Assembly (NCBI GenBank): GCA_020051695.1
Contig: JAGVQM010000017.1
Location: forward strand, 1 to 64,000
Direction of reading: 5' to 3'
DNA: 64,000 nt
Origin: Candidatus Zixiibacteriota bacterium
GTDB lineage: Bacteria; Zixibacteria; MSB-5A5; WJJR01; JAJRUJ01
Part shown: positions 41,384 to 50,770 of the stretch, one piece after another
Layout of the letters: every line of letters begins with the position of its first letter
Position numbering within the stretch: position 1 is the stretch's first letter
The notes under the pieces: model-generated
What the model was told of the DNA's origin: nothing
What the model saw: the letters and a program-made list of their open reading frames with translations, nothing else
Database searches by the model: none
Made by a program: the position numbers and the translations under genes

Positions 41384-43990
41384 CTATTTAATAATCACAA
41401 TTTTCCCGACCTGCGTGCCCTGGTCGGATTCCACCGTATACAAATAAATCCCCGAAACGACGGCCTGCGTGTTGCGCGTGATCATGTCCCAGGCGGTGTG
41501 CGAGGGTGTGTCCGAAAACCGGTCGTCGGGATGATGGATTTCCCGGATCAGGTCGCCGTCCAGTGAAAAAATCTTGATCGTCGCCCGTTCCGGCAGGTTG
41601 ACGAAGTGGATCCGCCGCGTGCGCTCCTTGAACCCGACGTGGTTGGGGTCTTCGTATCCCATTTCGCGGTATTTTCCGTCGATGCGATAGGGGTTGGGAT
41701 AGACCGAAACTCTCAGTTTTTTTTCCTGCACGTAATTCGGCGAATACGACGCGTACGCCAGTTGCATATTGGTTTGCGGTGATGATTCCAGCGGGCTTAA
41801 CCCACCTTCGGGAAAGCCGTGGTCAAAGGCGGTCACAGCAAAATAGTATGACTGGCTGGGCAGCAAATCATCGATCGTGCACTGGTAATGGCCGAAATAC
41901 AGGTACGACTGTGTCTGTCCGCTCCACAGGGAGTCGGTGCGGATATACTGGATGGGGTTGGTCAGGATGCGCCCGCCTTCTTCGTAGGCGTTGCCCCGGT
42001 TACCGCCGTGCGGTTTGAAATAATAACGCGTGCCGTCATCGGCATAGTAGCATGAGACGGGGTCGGGATAATTCCGGGGGTCGAAATCGGCGCCGTACAC
42101 CGCGGCCAGTTCATCCAGGGTCATCGGCCGTTCGCTGCTGACCCAGGGGCTGGGGAACGCATAGCGGTCATAATGGTACGGTTCGAAATTCACCCGGTCC
42201 CAGGAACTCATCAGAGCCAGCGAGTTCGGATTATGTCCCAACCCCAGGTATACGTTGTAACCCTCAAAATCAGGCCGCCGCGAAAAGCCGTCGTAAAACG
42301 TCTCCGACAATCGGCCGTCCCACTCCAGATGAATTTTGCCCGGCTCGGAGGTAATAATAAGTTCCGGAGACGGCGGCGGAGGCGGCCCCTTCAAATCCGG
42401 GACGCCGTCGCCCGAATAGAAGACTGTATCGCAGATCTCCGCATCATAGGGGTACCAGCCGTCCCAGTACAATGTGGTGTCGCGACAGCGGGAGGTCAGG
42501 AAATATCCCCGGCAGCCATCCTCATCGGTGTCGATTCCCGGATTGTCGTAGACCCATCTGGCCCACTGCATGTTGCGCGACAAGTCGGTGAAATCGAGGT
42601 TCTTCAGGTATTCTGTTTGGCGCCGCGGCAAGTTGCGAATGTTGTCCGCCGAGAGGTGGAAACCGTCCCCGCAGGCAAAGGCCAGCACGATTTCGATGGA
42701 ATCGCCCGCTTCGATATCGTAAGGCCCGGCCGAGAGCAACCCCCTGGTCGCGTATCCCCGCGAGATATTGTTGGCGAAATATTCATCGGCTGAATAAGGT
42801 GGGGTGATCCAGCCCTGCGAGCTGAAATCGGTGTTGGCCCACACTTGATCGTAGTCGATTTCTCCGTTGGACATGCGGCGGTATTTGTGCCGGTCGCCCA
42901 GCGGTTCGCCCATCCCGCCGATCCACGATCCTTTACGCGGTTCGTGCTGCGGGCCCCAGTCGTAGGCAGCGTTGGAGCTGGAGACCCACCAGTTGAACGA
43001 CCGTCCCGCCCGCCAGCGCCAACAGTGGTAATCATCCCAGTACCCCCAGTCGCTGTGGTAGACCCACTGGGGTTCCCCGATAATGCTGAATCCCGCCGCT
43101 GAGCGGATGCTTTGTCCATCAAATCCGCTGCGTCCGGCCGGGTCCCCGTCGTTATCGGCAAACCAGACCATCTGCAGTGTATCCGAAAACCCGTACCCGG
43201 CAATCGAGGCCATGGTGTCACGGTACCCGATCTGGTCGTCCCACATGCTCTCGGTCAGGTTGAGATGATGGACTTGCGGCTGGACTTGGAAACCAACCCA
43301 GGCCTCCCGAATTGTGCTCTCGCCCATATTGGCGATCCAGTAGCGGATGATGATGAAATCTTCAGCGTATTGATACGGCCAGGCAAATGATTCCTGACGG
43401 ACCCTGAGGTTCAGCGGTTTGTGCGGCCGCCAGGACCACTGGTCGGCCGGTACATAGGCCTGCGCTGTGAGGGTGTCGGCGTATTCGGCAATAAAATCTT
43501 GTTCGGAGACCGCCTCCGGCGAATAGAATGCGCTGTTACTGCGGATCGAACGTTCAATGACCCGTCCACCCGAGAAATATTCTCCGGGATAAAATTCGGT
43601 CAGCCCATAATACATATCGTGCGCCGTGGAGACGACCGTGTCCGAACCTATAAGCCCCCCGACCCATAGCGCACCCAGGTACAGGTGTTCAAAATTCGTG
43701 GAAGCCGGGAAATATGCCCCCGGTGCGGACAACCCGGTCATCGGATCGACCAGATCGCCGCCCATGCCGCCGATCGTGCCCCAGTTGGTAATCGTAAACA
43801 ACAGATTGTTGACATCATGAGTGCGCAGCACGGTGAAAGGTGTCGCGGCGTCGGCATCCGGCCGGGTCAGGGGAAAACTGCTTGTTTTGTGCCGGAGAAA
43901 CGGCGGGTCTTCCGGTTGAGCGGATCCCGGAAGTGGCACCAGCCAGAGCATGGCGGTCGTAAGAAGCATCACTGAAATCCCGCCTTTCAT
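41384..43990 (-). CDS. large secreted protein with FlgD/T9SS-like C-terminal domain
   Basis: 868 residues from the ATG at 43990, whose signal peptide (ISVMLLTTAMLWLVPLPGSAQ) fits best there; the frame extends 32 codons further. The body has many Tyr/Trp-rich beta segments with no family I can name. A fibronectin-like segment sits around 550-760 (PSPELIITSEPGKIHLEWDGR). The last ~85 residues are a FlgD-Ig-like / type A sorting-like domain: VSVYPNPYRIDG, IHFVNLPERATIKIFSLDGDLIRE and SGIYLYTVESDQGTQVGKIVIIK in pieces. Such tails direct or anchor surface proteins in the FCB group. Probably a surface protein. Confidence 0.75.
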   Translation of the reverse strand: MKGGISVMLLTTAMLWLVPLPGSAQPEDPPFLRHKTSSFPLTRPDADAATPFTVLRTHDVNNLLFTITNWGTIGGMGGDLVDPMTGLSAPGAYFPASTNFEHLYLGALWVGGLIGSDTVVSTAHDMYYGLTEFYPGEYFSGGRVIERSIRSNSAFYSPEAVSEQDFIAEYADTLTAQAYVPADQWSWRPHKPLNLRVRQESFAWPYQYAEDFIIIRYWIANMGESTIREAWVGFQVQPQVHHLNLTESMWDDQIGYRDTMASIAGYGFSDTLQMVWFADNDGDPAGRSGFDGQSIRSAAGFSIIGEPQWVYHSDWGYWDDYHCWRWRAGRSFNWWVSSSNAAYDWGPQHEPRKGSWIGGMGEPLGDRHKYRRMSNGEIDYDQVWANTDFSSQGWITPPYSADEYFANNISRGYATRGLLSAGPYDIEAGDSIEIVLAFACGDGFHLSADNIRNLPRRQTEYLKNLDFTDLSRNMQWARWVYDNPGIDTDEDGCRGYFLTSRCRDTTLYWDGWYPYDAEICDTVFYSGDGVPDLKGPPPPPSPELIITSEPGKIHLEWDGRLSETFYDGFSRRPDFEGYNVYLGLGHNPNSLALMSSWDRVNFEPYHYDRYAFPSPWVSSERPMTLDELAAVYGADFDPRNYPDPVSCYYADDGTRYYFKPHGGNRGNAYEEGGRILTNPIQYIRTDSLWSGQTQSYLYFGHYQCTIDDLLPSQSYYFAVTAFDHGFPEGGLSPLESSPQTNMQLAYASYSPNYVQEKKLRVSVYPNPYRIDGKYREMGYEDPNHVGFKERTRRIHFVNLPERATIKIFSLDGDLIREIHHPDDRFSDTPSHTAWDMITRNTQAVVSGIYLYTVESDQGTQVGKIVIIK

Positions 43991-44207
43991 CCGCAACCCC
44001 GCTTTCTGCTTACCGCATACGGGTATCTTCCCGGCCGGTTTCAGTATCTGTGAGATGAGTTTCAAACACTGTTGTCCTGCGAACATGTGCCCTCCGCTGC
44101 CAGTACGGATTATGTGCTACTACCCGCATGTCAGCACGATATTCCGGCCCAATCAATCGCAGACCGACCCTCGGGGCAAGTACCTTCTCCACATTCTCAG
44201 CCGGCTG

Positions 44208-44242
44208 AAAAAAAGACGGAGAGCCGACTGGTGCTCTCCGTC
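44208..44242 (-). terminator. terminator of the S9 peptidase gene (minus strand)
   Basis: On the minus strand GACGGAGAG pairs with CTCTCCGTC and runs into seven T (44208-44214 as A on plus). It lies 38 bases past the peptidase stop. Confidence 0.88.
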
Positions 44243-44279
44243 AAGAATCTCAGGACCCGGCGCCCACGGCCGGTTGGGC

Positions 44280-46181
44280 TTATTGCAGGTGTTTTTTCAG
44301 GAAATCCACGCGGCGGCGGTAATCAATCAACACATTCGAGCGCTTGGACGACCCGTGTCCCTCATCGGCGAAAATGAGCGTATCGACCGCGATCCCCCGC
44401 TTGCCGAGCGCGGTTGCGATTTGCCGCGCTTCGCTTACCGGCACACGGGGGTCGTTTTCGCCATGGATGATCAGCAAAGGCGCAATAATTTTGTCAACTT
44501 TATTGATCGGTGAGATCGATGCCAGGAATTCCGGGTCGGAGAGCGGGCCATACTCCGCTTCGCGCAACCCCCGACGATATGCCGCGGTATTTTCCAGAAA
44601 AGTGATGAAATTGGCAATACCCACCGAATTGACGCCCGCAGCCCACAAATCAGGGTTTTCAGTCAGGCAGGCCAACACCATGTAACCGCCGTAAGAACCA
44701 CCCATGACCGCGATTTTATTGGGGATCGCATAGCCCGCCTCACCCAGGAAACGGTTGGCGTATTCATAATCCCGAACTGATTTCAGCCGGTCTTTGTAAT
44801 TGTCCATCTTGATGAATTCCTGCCCATACCCCGATGACCCCCGCGGATTAACGGCCAGCACGCCGAACCCATTGGCCAGGAAATACTGGAAATTCCGAAT
44901 AAAATCCGGACGGAACTGGCTTTCCGGCCCGCCGTGGGCATAGACAATGAACGGCACGGGATGCCCCTTGGAAAACGTTGGCGGCAAATAAAGAAATGCC
45001 GGAATCTCCATCCCGTCGAATGATTTGAATTTGACCAGTTCCGGTTCCACAAAGATTGCGGGATCGATGCCCGCATAGGCGGAGAATGTGAATTGTCTCA
45101 ACTGCCGCGAACCCCAGTCCCAGACCCAGCAATCAGGAGCTTTGGCCGAACTGGTGAAACTGAAAGCCAGTTGCATCCCCTGCGAGAAGGCCAAGCCCGA
45201 ATACATCCCTTTCATCGGCGGTGCGGGGAGCTCACGGCCACTGGCCAGGTCCATGACATGCAGGTCGGCATAACCCTCTTCATTGATAATCCAGGCCATC
45301 TTGGACCGGTCAGGAGACAGCTCCAGTCCTTCCACTTCCCATTGTGAAGCGGTGTCGATGAAGGTGATTTCCCTGGTTGCCAGGTCCATCGTGGCCCGCC
45401 GGTTAATGTGGTCGTCGTTGGCATCGCAGATTAAATAACCGGTGGTACCATCCGCCGCAAAGACGAACCCATCATACATGGCGTCCCCTTGGTGAGGGGT
45501 CAAATGCTCGGATTTAAGTGTCGCCAGGTCGATGAGATACAAATCGTTATTGGTATTCGAATAAAACGTATACTGCACTAGTTTCGTGCCGTCGAGTGAC
45601 AGGTCCATCGGCCCGTTGTATCCCTCTCTGGCGGCGATGGGCCGCGTTTGGCGTGAGACCACATCCATCTCGTAGACATAGAAATCTTTGCCGTTTTCCT
45701 GGTTGGAACGATAGTAAATTTTGCTGTCGTCGGGCGACCACAACGGATCGCCGAATTGTACGTCCGGCATATCGGTCAACTGTTCCGCGCGGGCGGTTTC
45801 GGCTGAAATCAGGAATAGTTGGGAATTTTCATTGCCGCCGATGCCCGTGCCGACAATCGCCCATTGGCTGGAATGAGACAACGACGCAAAGTCGATGCCG
45901 TCCTGGAAAAACGTCAATTGTATCGGCCAGCCGTCGCCGGATAGCCGGTACAATTGTGTGACGCCCGACATGCTCGACTGAAAAAACAGCTTCGTGGCGT
46001 CGGTGGATATTTCCGGACTTCCGCAATAACCGATCTGCATAAACGTTTCAATATCAGGGATATACGGAGCGGCACCCATTAAGTTGGGCCCCTCAGATTT
46101 TGCCACCGAAGTGGGTTGTACCTGCTGTTGGCATCCCGCCGCAACCGCCAGGGCTAGAACAACCAGGAACATCCGTCTCAC
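44280..46181 (-). CDS. S9 family (prolyl oligopeptidase/DPP-like) peptidase lipoprotein
   Basis: 633 residues with a GTG start at 46181, supported by AAGGAGG on the minus strand. The frame extends to an ATG at 46220, but that codon lies in the -10 box of the promoter. The lipobox VAAGC makes a lipoprotein. Residues ~60-370 form WD40-like/TolB-like beta-propeller blades (WSPDDSKIYYRS, LSPDRSKMAWI). The C-terminal alpha/beta hydrolase holds GGSYGGYM (nucleophile Ser), ENDPRVP (Asp) and DEGHGSSK (His). It cleaves peptides, probably after Pro or Ala, in the periplasm. Confidence 0.92.
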   Translation of the reverse strand: MRRMFLVVLALAVAAGCQQQVQPTSVAKSEGPNLMGAAPYIPDIETFMQIGYCGSPEISTDATKLFFQSSMSGVTQLYRLSGDGWPIQLTFFQDGIDFASLSHSSQWAIVGTGIGGNENSQLFLISAETARAEQLTDMPDVQFGDPLWSPDDSKIYYRSNQENGKDFYVYEMDVVSRQTRPIAAREGYNGPMDLSLDGTKLVQYTFYSNTNNDLYLIDLATLKSEHLTPHQGDAMYDGFVFAADGTTGYLICDANDDHINRRATMDLATREITFIDTASQWEVEGLELSPDRSKMAWIINEEGYADLHVMDLASGRELPAPPMKGMYSGLAFSQGMQLAFSFTSSAKAPDCWVWDWGSRQLRQFTFSAYAGIDPAIFVEPELVKFKSFDGMEIPAFLYLPPTFSKGHPVPFIVYAHGGPESQFRPDFIRNFQYFLANGFGVLAVNPRGSSGYGQEFIKMDNYKDRLKSVRDYEYANRFLGEAGYAIPNKIAVMGGSYGGYMVLACLTENPDLWAAGVNSVGIANFITFLENTAAYRRGLREAEYGPLSDPEFLASISPINKVDKIIAPLLIIHGENDPRVPVSEARQIATALGKRGIAVDTLIFADEGHGSSKRSNVLIDYRRRVDFLKKHLQ

Positions 46182-46215
46182 AAAACGCCTCCTTCTGTTT
46201 TTTGTCCAACTTACT

Positions 46216-46245
46216 AACATACTCCGTGACGCGAGTCTGTGTCAA
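46216..46245 (-). promoter_or_regulatory. promoter of the S9 peptidase gene
   Basis: On the minus strand TTGACA (46245-46240), 18 bases, TATGTT (46221-46216). Start of transcription would fall near 46209, about 28 bases before the GTG. Opposes the plus-strand promoter at 46288. Confidence 0.7.
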
Positions 46246-46287
46246 GACCGCTTTATCCTCCGGGCGCATAACCTGTTCCGGTTTGTT

Positions 46288-46316
46288 TTGACTTACGGCG
46301 CGCCGTGTGCGATGTT
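46288..46316 (+). promoter_or_regulatory. promoter of the GNDxY-repeat protein gene
   Basis: TTGACT (46288-46293), 17 bases, GATGTT (46311-46316), 30 bases before the ATG. The -10 is a weak match. Confidence 0.45.
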
Positions 46317-46346
46317 TTGGTTGGCAATGTGGCGGAGAGAAAAAAA

Positions 46347-48329
46347 ATGATGGAGCGTTTTATCCCGGCTATGCTCGTGATTCTGGCGTGTGTTCCCGCG
46401 GCGTCGGGGCAGGTCTTTGATCCGTTGGGTCAGGTCCTGGGGCAGGTTGGGCTTGACCGGGAACAACTCACGTTTGATGAATATGATATGTCCAACTACG
46501 GGGGCGGCGAGTTCGTCCTGCCCTTGTTTACCGCCCTGCAGCGCCGTCCTCTGAAAATCCCGCCTTATACCGATTCGTACGCCCGCGTGCTGGATATTTC
46601 CGGACACCGCCTGCAGGATATTATCAGTTTTGCCTCGCTGCGCATAGATGAAGGGTCGCGCCGCTCATTACTCGCCAACTCCCTGGATACAGTCCTCGCT
46701 CAGGTCCAAAGAGGCCGGGATTTGTATTCGGCTATCGATGTACTTCACACCCGGCTGGGCGCGAGCCGGCACGAGTGGCGGGCTTCAGCCACTGGCCGGC
46801 TGGAAAACGTCCCCAAAACGGTACGCGATATCGCCGCGGTGGTGACCCTTGCCGCCGCGGAAGCAGTCCGTTGGCCGAAGTTGGCCTTCAGGAATGCCGA
46901 GGACCGTTACGGAATGGACACGATGGTTACCAGGGCACTGCGGGTGCTGGCTTGGGAGGATGACACCCACGATGAAGACTTTTACGAATTCATCCATGAC
47001 ATCGACTGGAAATATCTGCACGCAGGGGCACAGGACCTCGCCGCTGCCGTCGATTGGGCTTGCGATACGCTGTCCCGACTGGCCTTTACCGAAAATTTCC
47101 AATTTGCCGTAGCCACCGCTCTGGGGCATATCGTGCTCAACGGGCAGGGCGGACATAAGTACCCGGCGGACGATTATTTCCTGGTCATTGATGTCGCCGG
47201 AGATGATTCCTATGCCGGGGGGGCTGCCAATCGTGAATATGGCAAATGGATCAGCGTGGTCATTGACTGCGGCGGCAACGACAAATATAAAATTGCGGGA
47301 GATTCGCTTTCCGGGTCGTTCGGCGCAGGCATATTCGGGTACTCGTTTCTGGTTGACCTGAAAGGTAACGATACGTATTTCGGCAACAATCTGACGCAGG
47401 GCGTCGGATTGTTCGGGGTGGGGTGTCTGGCCGATTTCAGCGGCAACGACACCTATATCTCTCGGACACAGGCCCAGGGCGCGGGGATTTTCGGCATCGG
47501 TTTGTTATATGACGGCGGCGGCAAGGATACCTACAAAACCTACCAGATGGCCCAGGGTTTCGGCTACACTAAGGGGATGGGGATCCTGCACGATGCCGGC
47601 GGCGATGACTTATATACGGCCGATGATCAGGATATTCGTTACCCCGCGTCGCAGACAAAAGAGCATAACGACAGCATGGCCCAGGGCGTGGGGTATGGCT
47701 CGCGGCGCGATTACATCGACGGCTACTCGCTGGCCGGCGGTATCGGACTGCTCTACGACGCGGCGGGTGATGATCGCTATTCCGCCGGCTTGTTTGCCCA
47801 GGGTTGTGCCTACTGGTATTCGATCGGGATCCTGGCCGACCGCGCCGGTAACGACACGTATTCCGGCGTATGGTACGTCCAGGGATCGGGGGCACATTTC
47901 GGCGTCGGTTACCTCAATGACAAAGCCGGTAATGACAAATACACGGCCACGCATAACATGGCGATCGGCGCCGGGCATAATTTTGCCGTGGGCATGTTCA
48001 TCGACGAAACCGGTGACGATGTCTATGAAGCTCCCAACCTTTCACTGGGCGGCGGCAACGCCAACGGCATCGGGATTTTCTGGGACCGGGATGGTGCAGA
48101 TAAATATATAATCAATGCCGCGACCACGCTCGGCCGGGCCAACGTGGCTTCGCGCGGTTCATTGCGCGATTATATCCAGACGCTCGGAGTTTTTCTGGAT
48201 ACCGGCGGCGATGTGGACATCTACCCGGCGGACAAATCCTTCGCCAAAAATAAAACACTCTGGATCCAGCGCGGCACCGATGCTGACGCGCTGCTGGATA
48301 CCGAAAAAGGATGCGGCGGCGACTTTTAG
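46347..48329 (+). CDS. secreted GNDxY-repeat protein, probable beta-solenoid
   Basis: 660 residues with a signal peptide (MMERFIPAMLVILACVPAASG). An N-terminal helical region (~25-265) is followed from ~280 to ~615 by about ten repeats of roughly 27-30 residues: G-[ND]-D-x-Y, a few residues, A-Q-G-x-G, then G-[IV]-G-x-L-x-D (for example GNDTYISRTQAQGAGIFGIG, GDDRYSAGLFAQGCAYWY). The period, Gly content and Asp/Asn turns suggest a right-handed beta-helix with possible Ca2+ sites like RTX repeats, though the motif is not the GGxGxD nonapeptide. No known enzyme motif is seen. It ends 36 bases before the DUF6599-like gene, so it is probably cotranscribed. Confidence 0.7.
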   Translation: MMERFIPAMLVILACVPAASGQVFDPLGQVLGQVGLDREQLTFDEYDMSNYGGGEFVLPLFTALQRRPLKIPPYTDSYARVLDISGHRLQDIISFASLRIDEGSRRSLLANSLDTVLAQVQRGRDLYSAIDVLHTRLGASRHEWRASATGRLENVPKTVRDIAAVVTLAAAEAVRWPKLAFRNAEDRYGMDTMVTRALRVLAWEDDTHDEDFYEFIHDIDWKYLHAGAQDLAAAVDWACDTLSRLAFTENFQFAVATALGHIVLNGQGGHKYPADDYFLVIDVAGDDSYAGGAANREYGKWISVVIDCGGNDKYKIAGDSLSGSFGAGIFGYSFLVDLKGNDTYFGNNLTQGVGLFGVGCLADFSGNDTYISRTQAQGAGIFGIGLLYDGGGKDTYKTYQMAQGFGYTKGMGILHDAGGDDLYTADDQDIRYPASQTKEHNDSMAQGVGYGSRRDYIDGYSLAGGIGLLYDAAGDDRYSAGLFAQGCAYWYSIGILADRAGNDTYSGVWYVQGSGAHFGVGYLNDKAGNDKYTATHNMAIGAGHNFAVGMFIDETGDDVYEAPNLSLGGGNANGIGIFWDRDGADKYIINAATTLGRANVASRGSLRDYIQTLGVFLDTGGDVDIYPADKSFAKNKTLWIQRGTDADALLDTEKGCGGDF

Positions 48330-48365
48330 GCGCCATCGTGCACTGCCACCGTTTTCGGGACCGAA

Positions 48366-49226
48366 ATGATGAGCGACTTTAGTTTTCTTCCGGCGGAATT
48401 CGATGGTTGGCGGCAGGCGGGTGAGACCGTCTTCTACGACCGCGAAACCATTTTCGATTACATTGACGGCGCCGGTGAGGTGTATCGCCTGTATGATTTC
48501 CGGAATGTTGCAGTGTTTACCTTTGAGCGGGATGGCGGCGGCTCGGTACTGGTCGAACTTTTCGACATGGGTTCGGCCGGCGATGCGTACGGGATTTTCA
48601 CGTTTTACCACGAAGGGAAGGATCTCCAGCTCGGGGACGGCGGCTATCTTCGCCCGCAGCTAGTCTGCTTCTGGCGTGGGCAATATTTCGTTTGTGTGTC
48701 TCCTTGCTCTGACTCGCCCGTGCCCGATCCGCTCCTGGAAGACGCGGCGCGGCTTATCGCCGCACAAATCCCCGCCGGAGGCAGTCCGCCCGCATGGCTG
48801 AAGTATTTCCCCACTAGGGACCGCCGGGCGCAATCACTGCGGTATTTTCATTCCCATCAGGCGTTGAACTATCATTGCTTTGTTTCCGAGGAAAACGTGT
48901 TGCGGCTCAACGAAAAAACCGAATGCCTGTTGGGGAGTTATCGGCTCGGCGGCCGGAGTTTTTTTCAATTGTGGGTCCGCTATCCTACGACGGCGGCGGC
49001 CGATGCCGCCTATGATTTCTTCACGCGCATGTATTCGCCGCAGACATGGCAAATGGGTGTTGTCGAGAACGATGACGGTACTTGGGCCGCTGCAGCCAAA
49101 CATGAATCATTTATCGCCGCAGCTTTCGGCCTGCCCTCGGCCGCCGCGGCCGATTCATTGCGCGAAACGACAAAACACCTGTTACGCGAGGCGGCCAAAA
49201 ACCTGCAGCGGGAGGTGGAAAAATGA
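48366..49226 (+). CDS. DUF6599-like protein
   Basis: 286 residues, no signal peptide. The opening LPAEFDGWRQAGETVFYDRETIFDYIDGAGEVYRLYDF and the following VELFDMGSAGDAYGIFTFYH are the hallmark of proteins I know as DUF6599 (the name is from memory). A possible second copy of the fold is in the C-terminal half (ENVLRLNEKTECLLGSYRL). Function is not established. It overlaps the DUF362 gene by 4 bases (ATGA at 49223), so the two are made together. An ATG one codon downstream could also serve as start. Confidence 0.7.
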   Translation: MMSDFSFLPAEFDGWRQAGETVFYDRETIFDYIDGAGEVYRLYDFRNVAVFTFERDGGGSVLVELFDMGSAGDAYGIFTFYHEGKDLQLGDGGYLRPQLVCFWRGQYFVCVSPCSDSPVPDPLLEDAARLIAAQIPAGGSPPAWLKYFPTRDRRAQSLRYFHSHQALNYHCFVSEENVLRLNEKTECLLGSYRLGGRSFFQLWVRYPTTAAADAAYDFFTRMYSPQTWQMGVVENDDGTWAAAAKHESFIAAAFGLPSAAAADSLRETTKHLLREAAKNLQREVEK

Positions 49227-50122
49227 AACATTCAACTGAGTATATCTCTCGCCGTGATTTCCTGCGCGGTACTGCCGGGATAACCCTGGCCGCGGCAACC
49301 GGCCTGAGCTTGAACGTGAATGCCGAGGACGTCCTGCCCCCCAAAACCCGGCTGGTGCTTATCCGTGACGCCGGGGTTTTCAACGAGAAGGGGAATATTA
49401 ACCGGGAAGTCCTCGAGCGCATGCTCGATGAAGCAGTCATGACTTTCTGTCAGGCGCAGGATGCGGCAACGGCGTGGAAAACGCTGGTTCGCGCGGAGGA
49501 CCTGGTCGGTATCAAAAGTAACGCCTGGAATTCGTTGCCCACCCCGCCGGAGCTGGAACAGGCCTTGCTCAAACGTGTAATGGCCACAGGGGTGCCGGAA
49601 AAAAATATTGCCGTCGGCGATCGGCGAATTCTGGACAACCCGATCTTCCAGAACTCCACTGCCCTGATCAATGTGCGCCCCCTGCGTACCCATCACTGGT
49701 CGGGCGTCGGCGGGTGCATTAAAAACTATATCCAGTTCGTGCCTCAGCCGTGGGATTACCACAACGAGTATTGCTCGCCGCTGGCCTCGATCTGGGATTT
49801 GCCGATCGTCAAGGGCAAGACGCGGCTGAACATCCTGGTCTTGCTGCAACCATTGTTCTACGGCATCGGGCCGCATCATTACGATCGTTCATACGTATGG
49901 AATTATTGTGGATTGCTTGTCGGCAACGACCCGGTCGCTCTGGATGCTATCGGGGTGCAGTTGATCATGGCCAAACGCCGCGAGCATTTCAAGGAGGATC
50001 GGCCGCTGACTCCACCCGCCATCCATATCACCCGCGCCGACACCACCTATGGCTTGGGCACTGCAGATCCCGCCAAAATCGAGCTGATTAAACTGGGGTG
50101 GGCGGACGGGGCACTGGTTTAA
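49223..50122 (+). CDS. DUF362 protein with a Tat signal
   Basis: 299 residues. The N-terminus SRRDFLRGTAGITLAAATG is a twin-arginine signal, so the folded protein is exported, usually because it holds a cofactor. The DUF362 core follows (VLIRDAGVFNEKGNINREVL, LVGIKSNAWN, LINVRPLRTHHWSGVGGCIKNYIQF in pieces, and GNDPVALDAIGVQLIM). In other members it is linked to FeS or ferredoxin-like chemistry, but here I see no CxxCxxC cluster motif. It forms a coupled pair with the DUF6599-like gene. Confidence 0.85.
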   Translation: MKHSTEYISRRDFLRGTAGITLAAATGLSLNVNAEDVLPPKTRLVLIRDAGVFNEKGNINREVLERMLDEAVMTFCQAQDAATAWKTLVRAEDLVGIKSNAWNSLPTPPELEQALLKRVMATGVPEKNIAVGDRRILDNPIFQNSTALINVRPLRTHHWSGVGGCIKNYIQFVPQPWDYHNEYCSPLASIWDLPIVKGKTRLNILVLLQPLFYGIGPHHYDRSYVWNYCGLLVGNDPVALDAIGVQLIMAKRREHFKEDRPLTPPAIHITRADTTYGLGTADPAKIELIKLGWADGALV

Positions 50123-50143
50123 CACCGGTTGTCCGATTATGCG

Positions 50144-50770
50144 CTACGGGCGGCAATTGCGGCAGGGTGACATTCCCAGGTAGTACGCCTCGCGCCGCGA
50201 CGAGTATTGTTTCATATGGTCGGCGCGGATTCCGGCTGCCGCCGAGCAGCCGGGGCGATGAAAACGGAAGCCGATTGTCGAACCGACATAGAATTCCTCA
50301 TCGTCGTCCCCCGCCAACAGCAAAGTCCAGACTCCCCGGCCGGCATCAATGGCTTCTTTTTGCCGGGCGATCAGAGGGCCGAGATATTCCTCATTGTCCT
50401 CGAAACCATAGACCACCGCCAGCCCGGCGGTGACCAGCGATTCGGCAACAAATATCTCATCCACAACTACACGGGCCAGCGTCCGGCCGTAGCGGTCTAG
50501 CGCCCGGCGGCCGGGAAACAGCGTCACCGTTTTGCCGTACACCAGATCGATATTCAATTGTGTGGCTTCCTCATAAAATGGCTGGTCGTGCTCCGGGGTA
50601 TCGACACACATATAGCGGACGACGCGGCCATCCTCCAGCTCGACGGTGTCACCGTCGATGACCCCGATGACCAGGGCCGATTGCGGCTGACGGTCCGTTG
50701 CCGGTCCGACGCACGAACATACCAGCGCAGCCAACCCCAGTAGGATTCCGCGATATCGCCGGAGTTTCAT
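50144..50770 (-). CDS. thermonuclease-fold (SNase) lipoprotein
   Basis: 208 residues from the ATG at 50770, which overlaps the preceding gene stop (ATGA); longer in-frame sequence upstream is within that gene. The signal ends LVCSC. The SNase core is visible: VIGVIDGDTVELEDGRVVRY (~30-50), VDTPEHDQPFYEEAT, a conserved DRYGRTLARVVVDE (catalytic Arg region) and AGLAVVYG. The last ~40 residues carry FHRPGCSAAAGI...PCRNC, a cysteine-containing tail often attached to this fold and related to the Ada-type metal site. Nuclease activity is likely but unproved. Confidence 0.85.
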   Translation of the reverse strand: MKLRRYRGILLGLAALVCSCVGPATDRQPQSALVIGVIDGDTVELEDGRVVRYMCVDTPEHDQPFYEEATQLNIDLVYGKTVTLFPGRRALDRYGRTLARVVVDEIFVAESLVTAGLAVVYGFEDNEEYLGPLIARQKEAIDAGRGVWTLLLAGDDDEEFYVGSTIGFRFHRPGCSAAAGIRADHMKQYSSRREAYYLGMSPCRNCRP

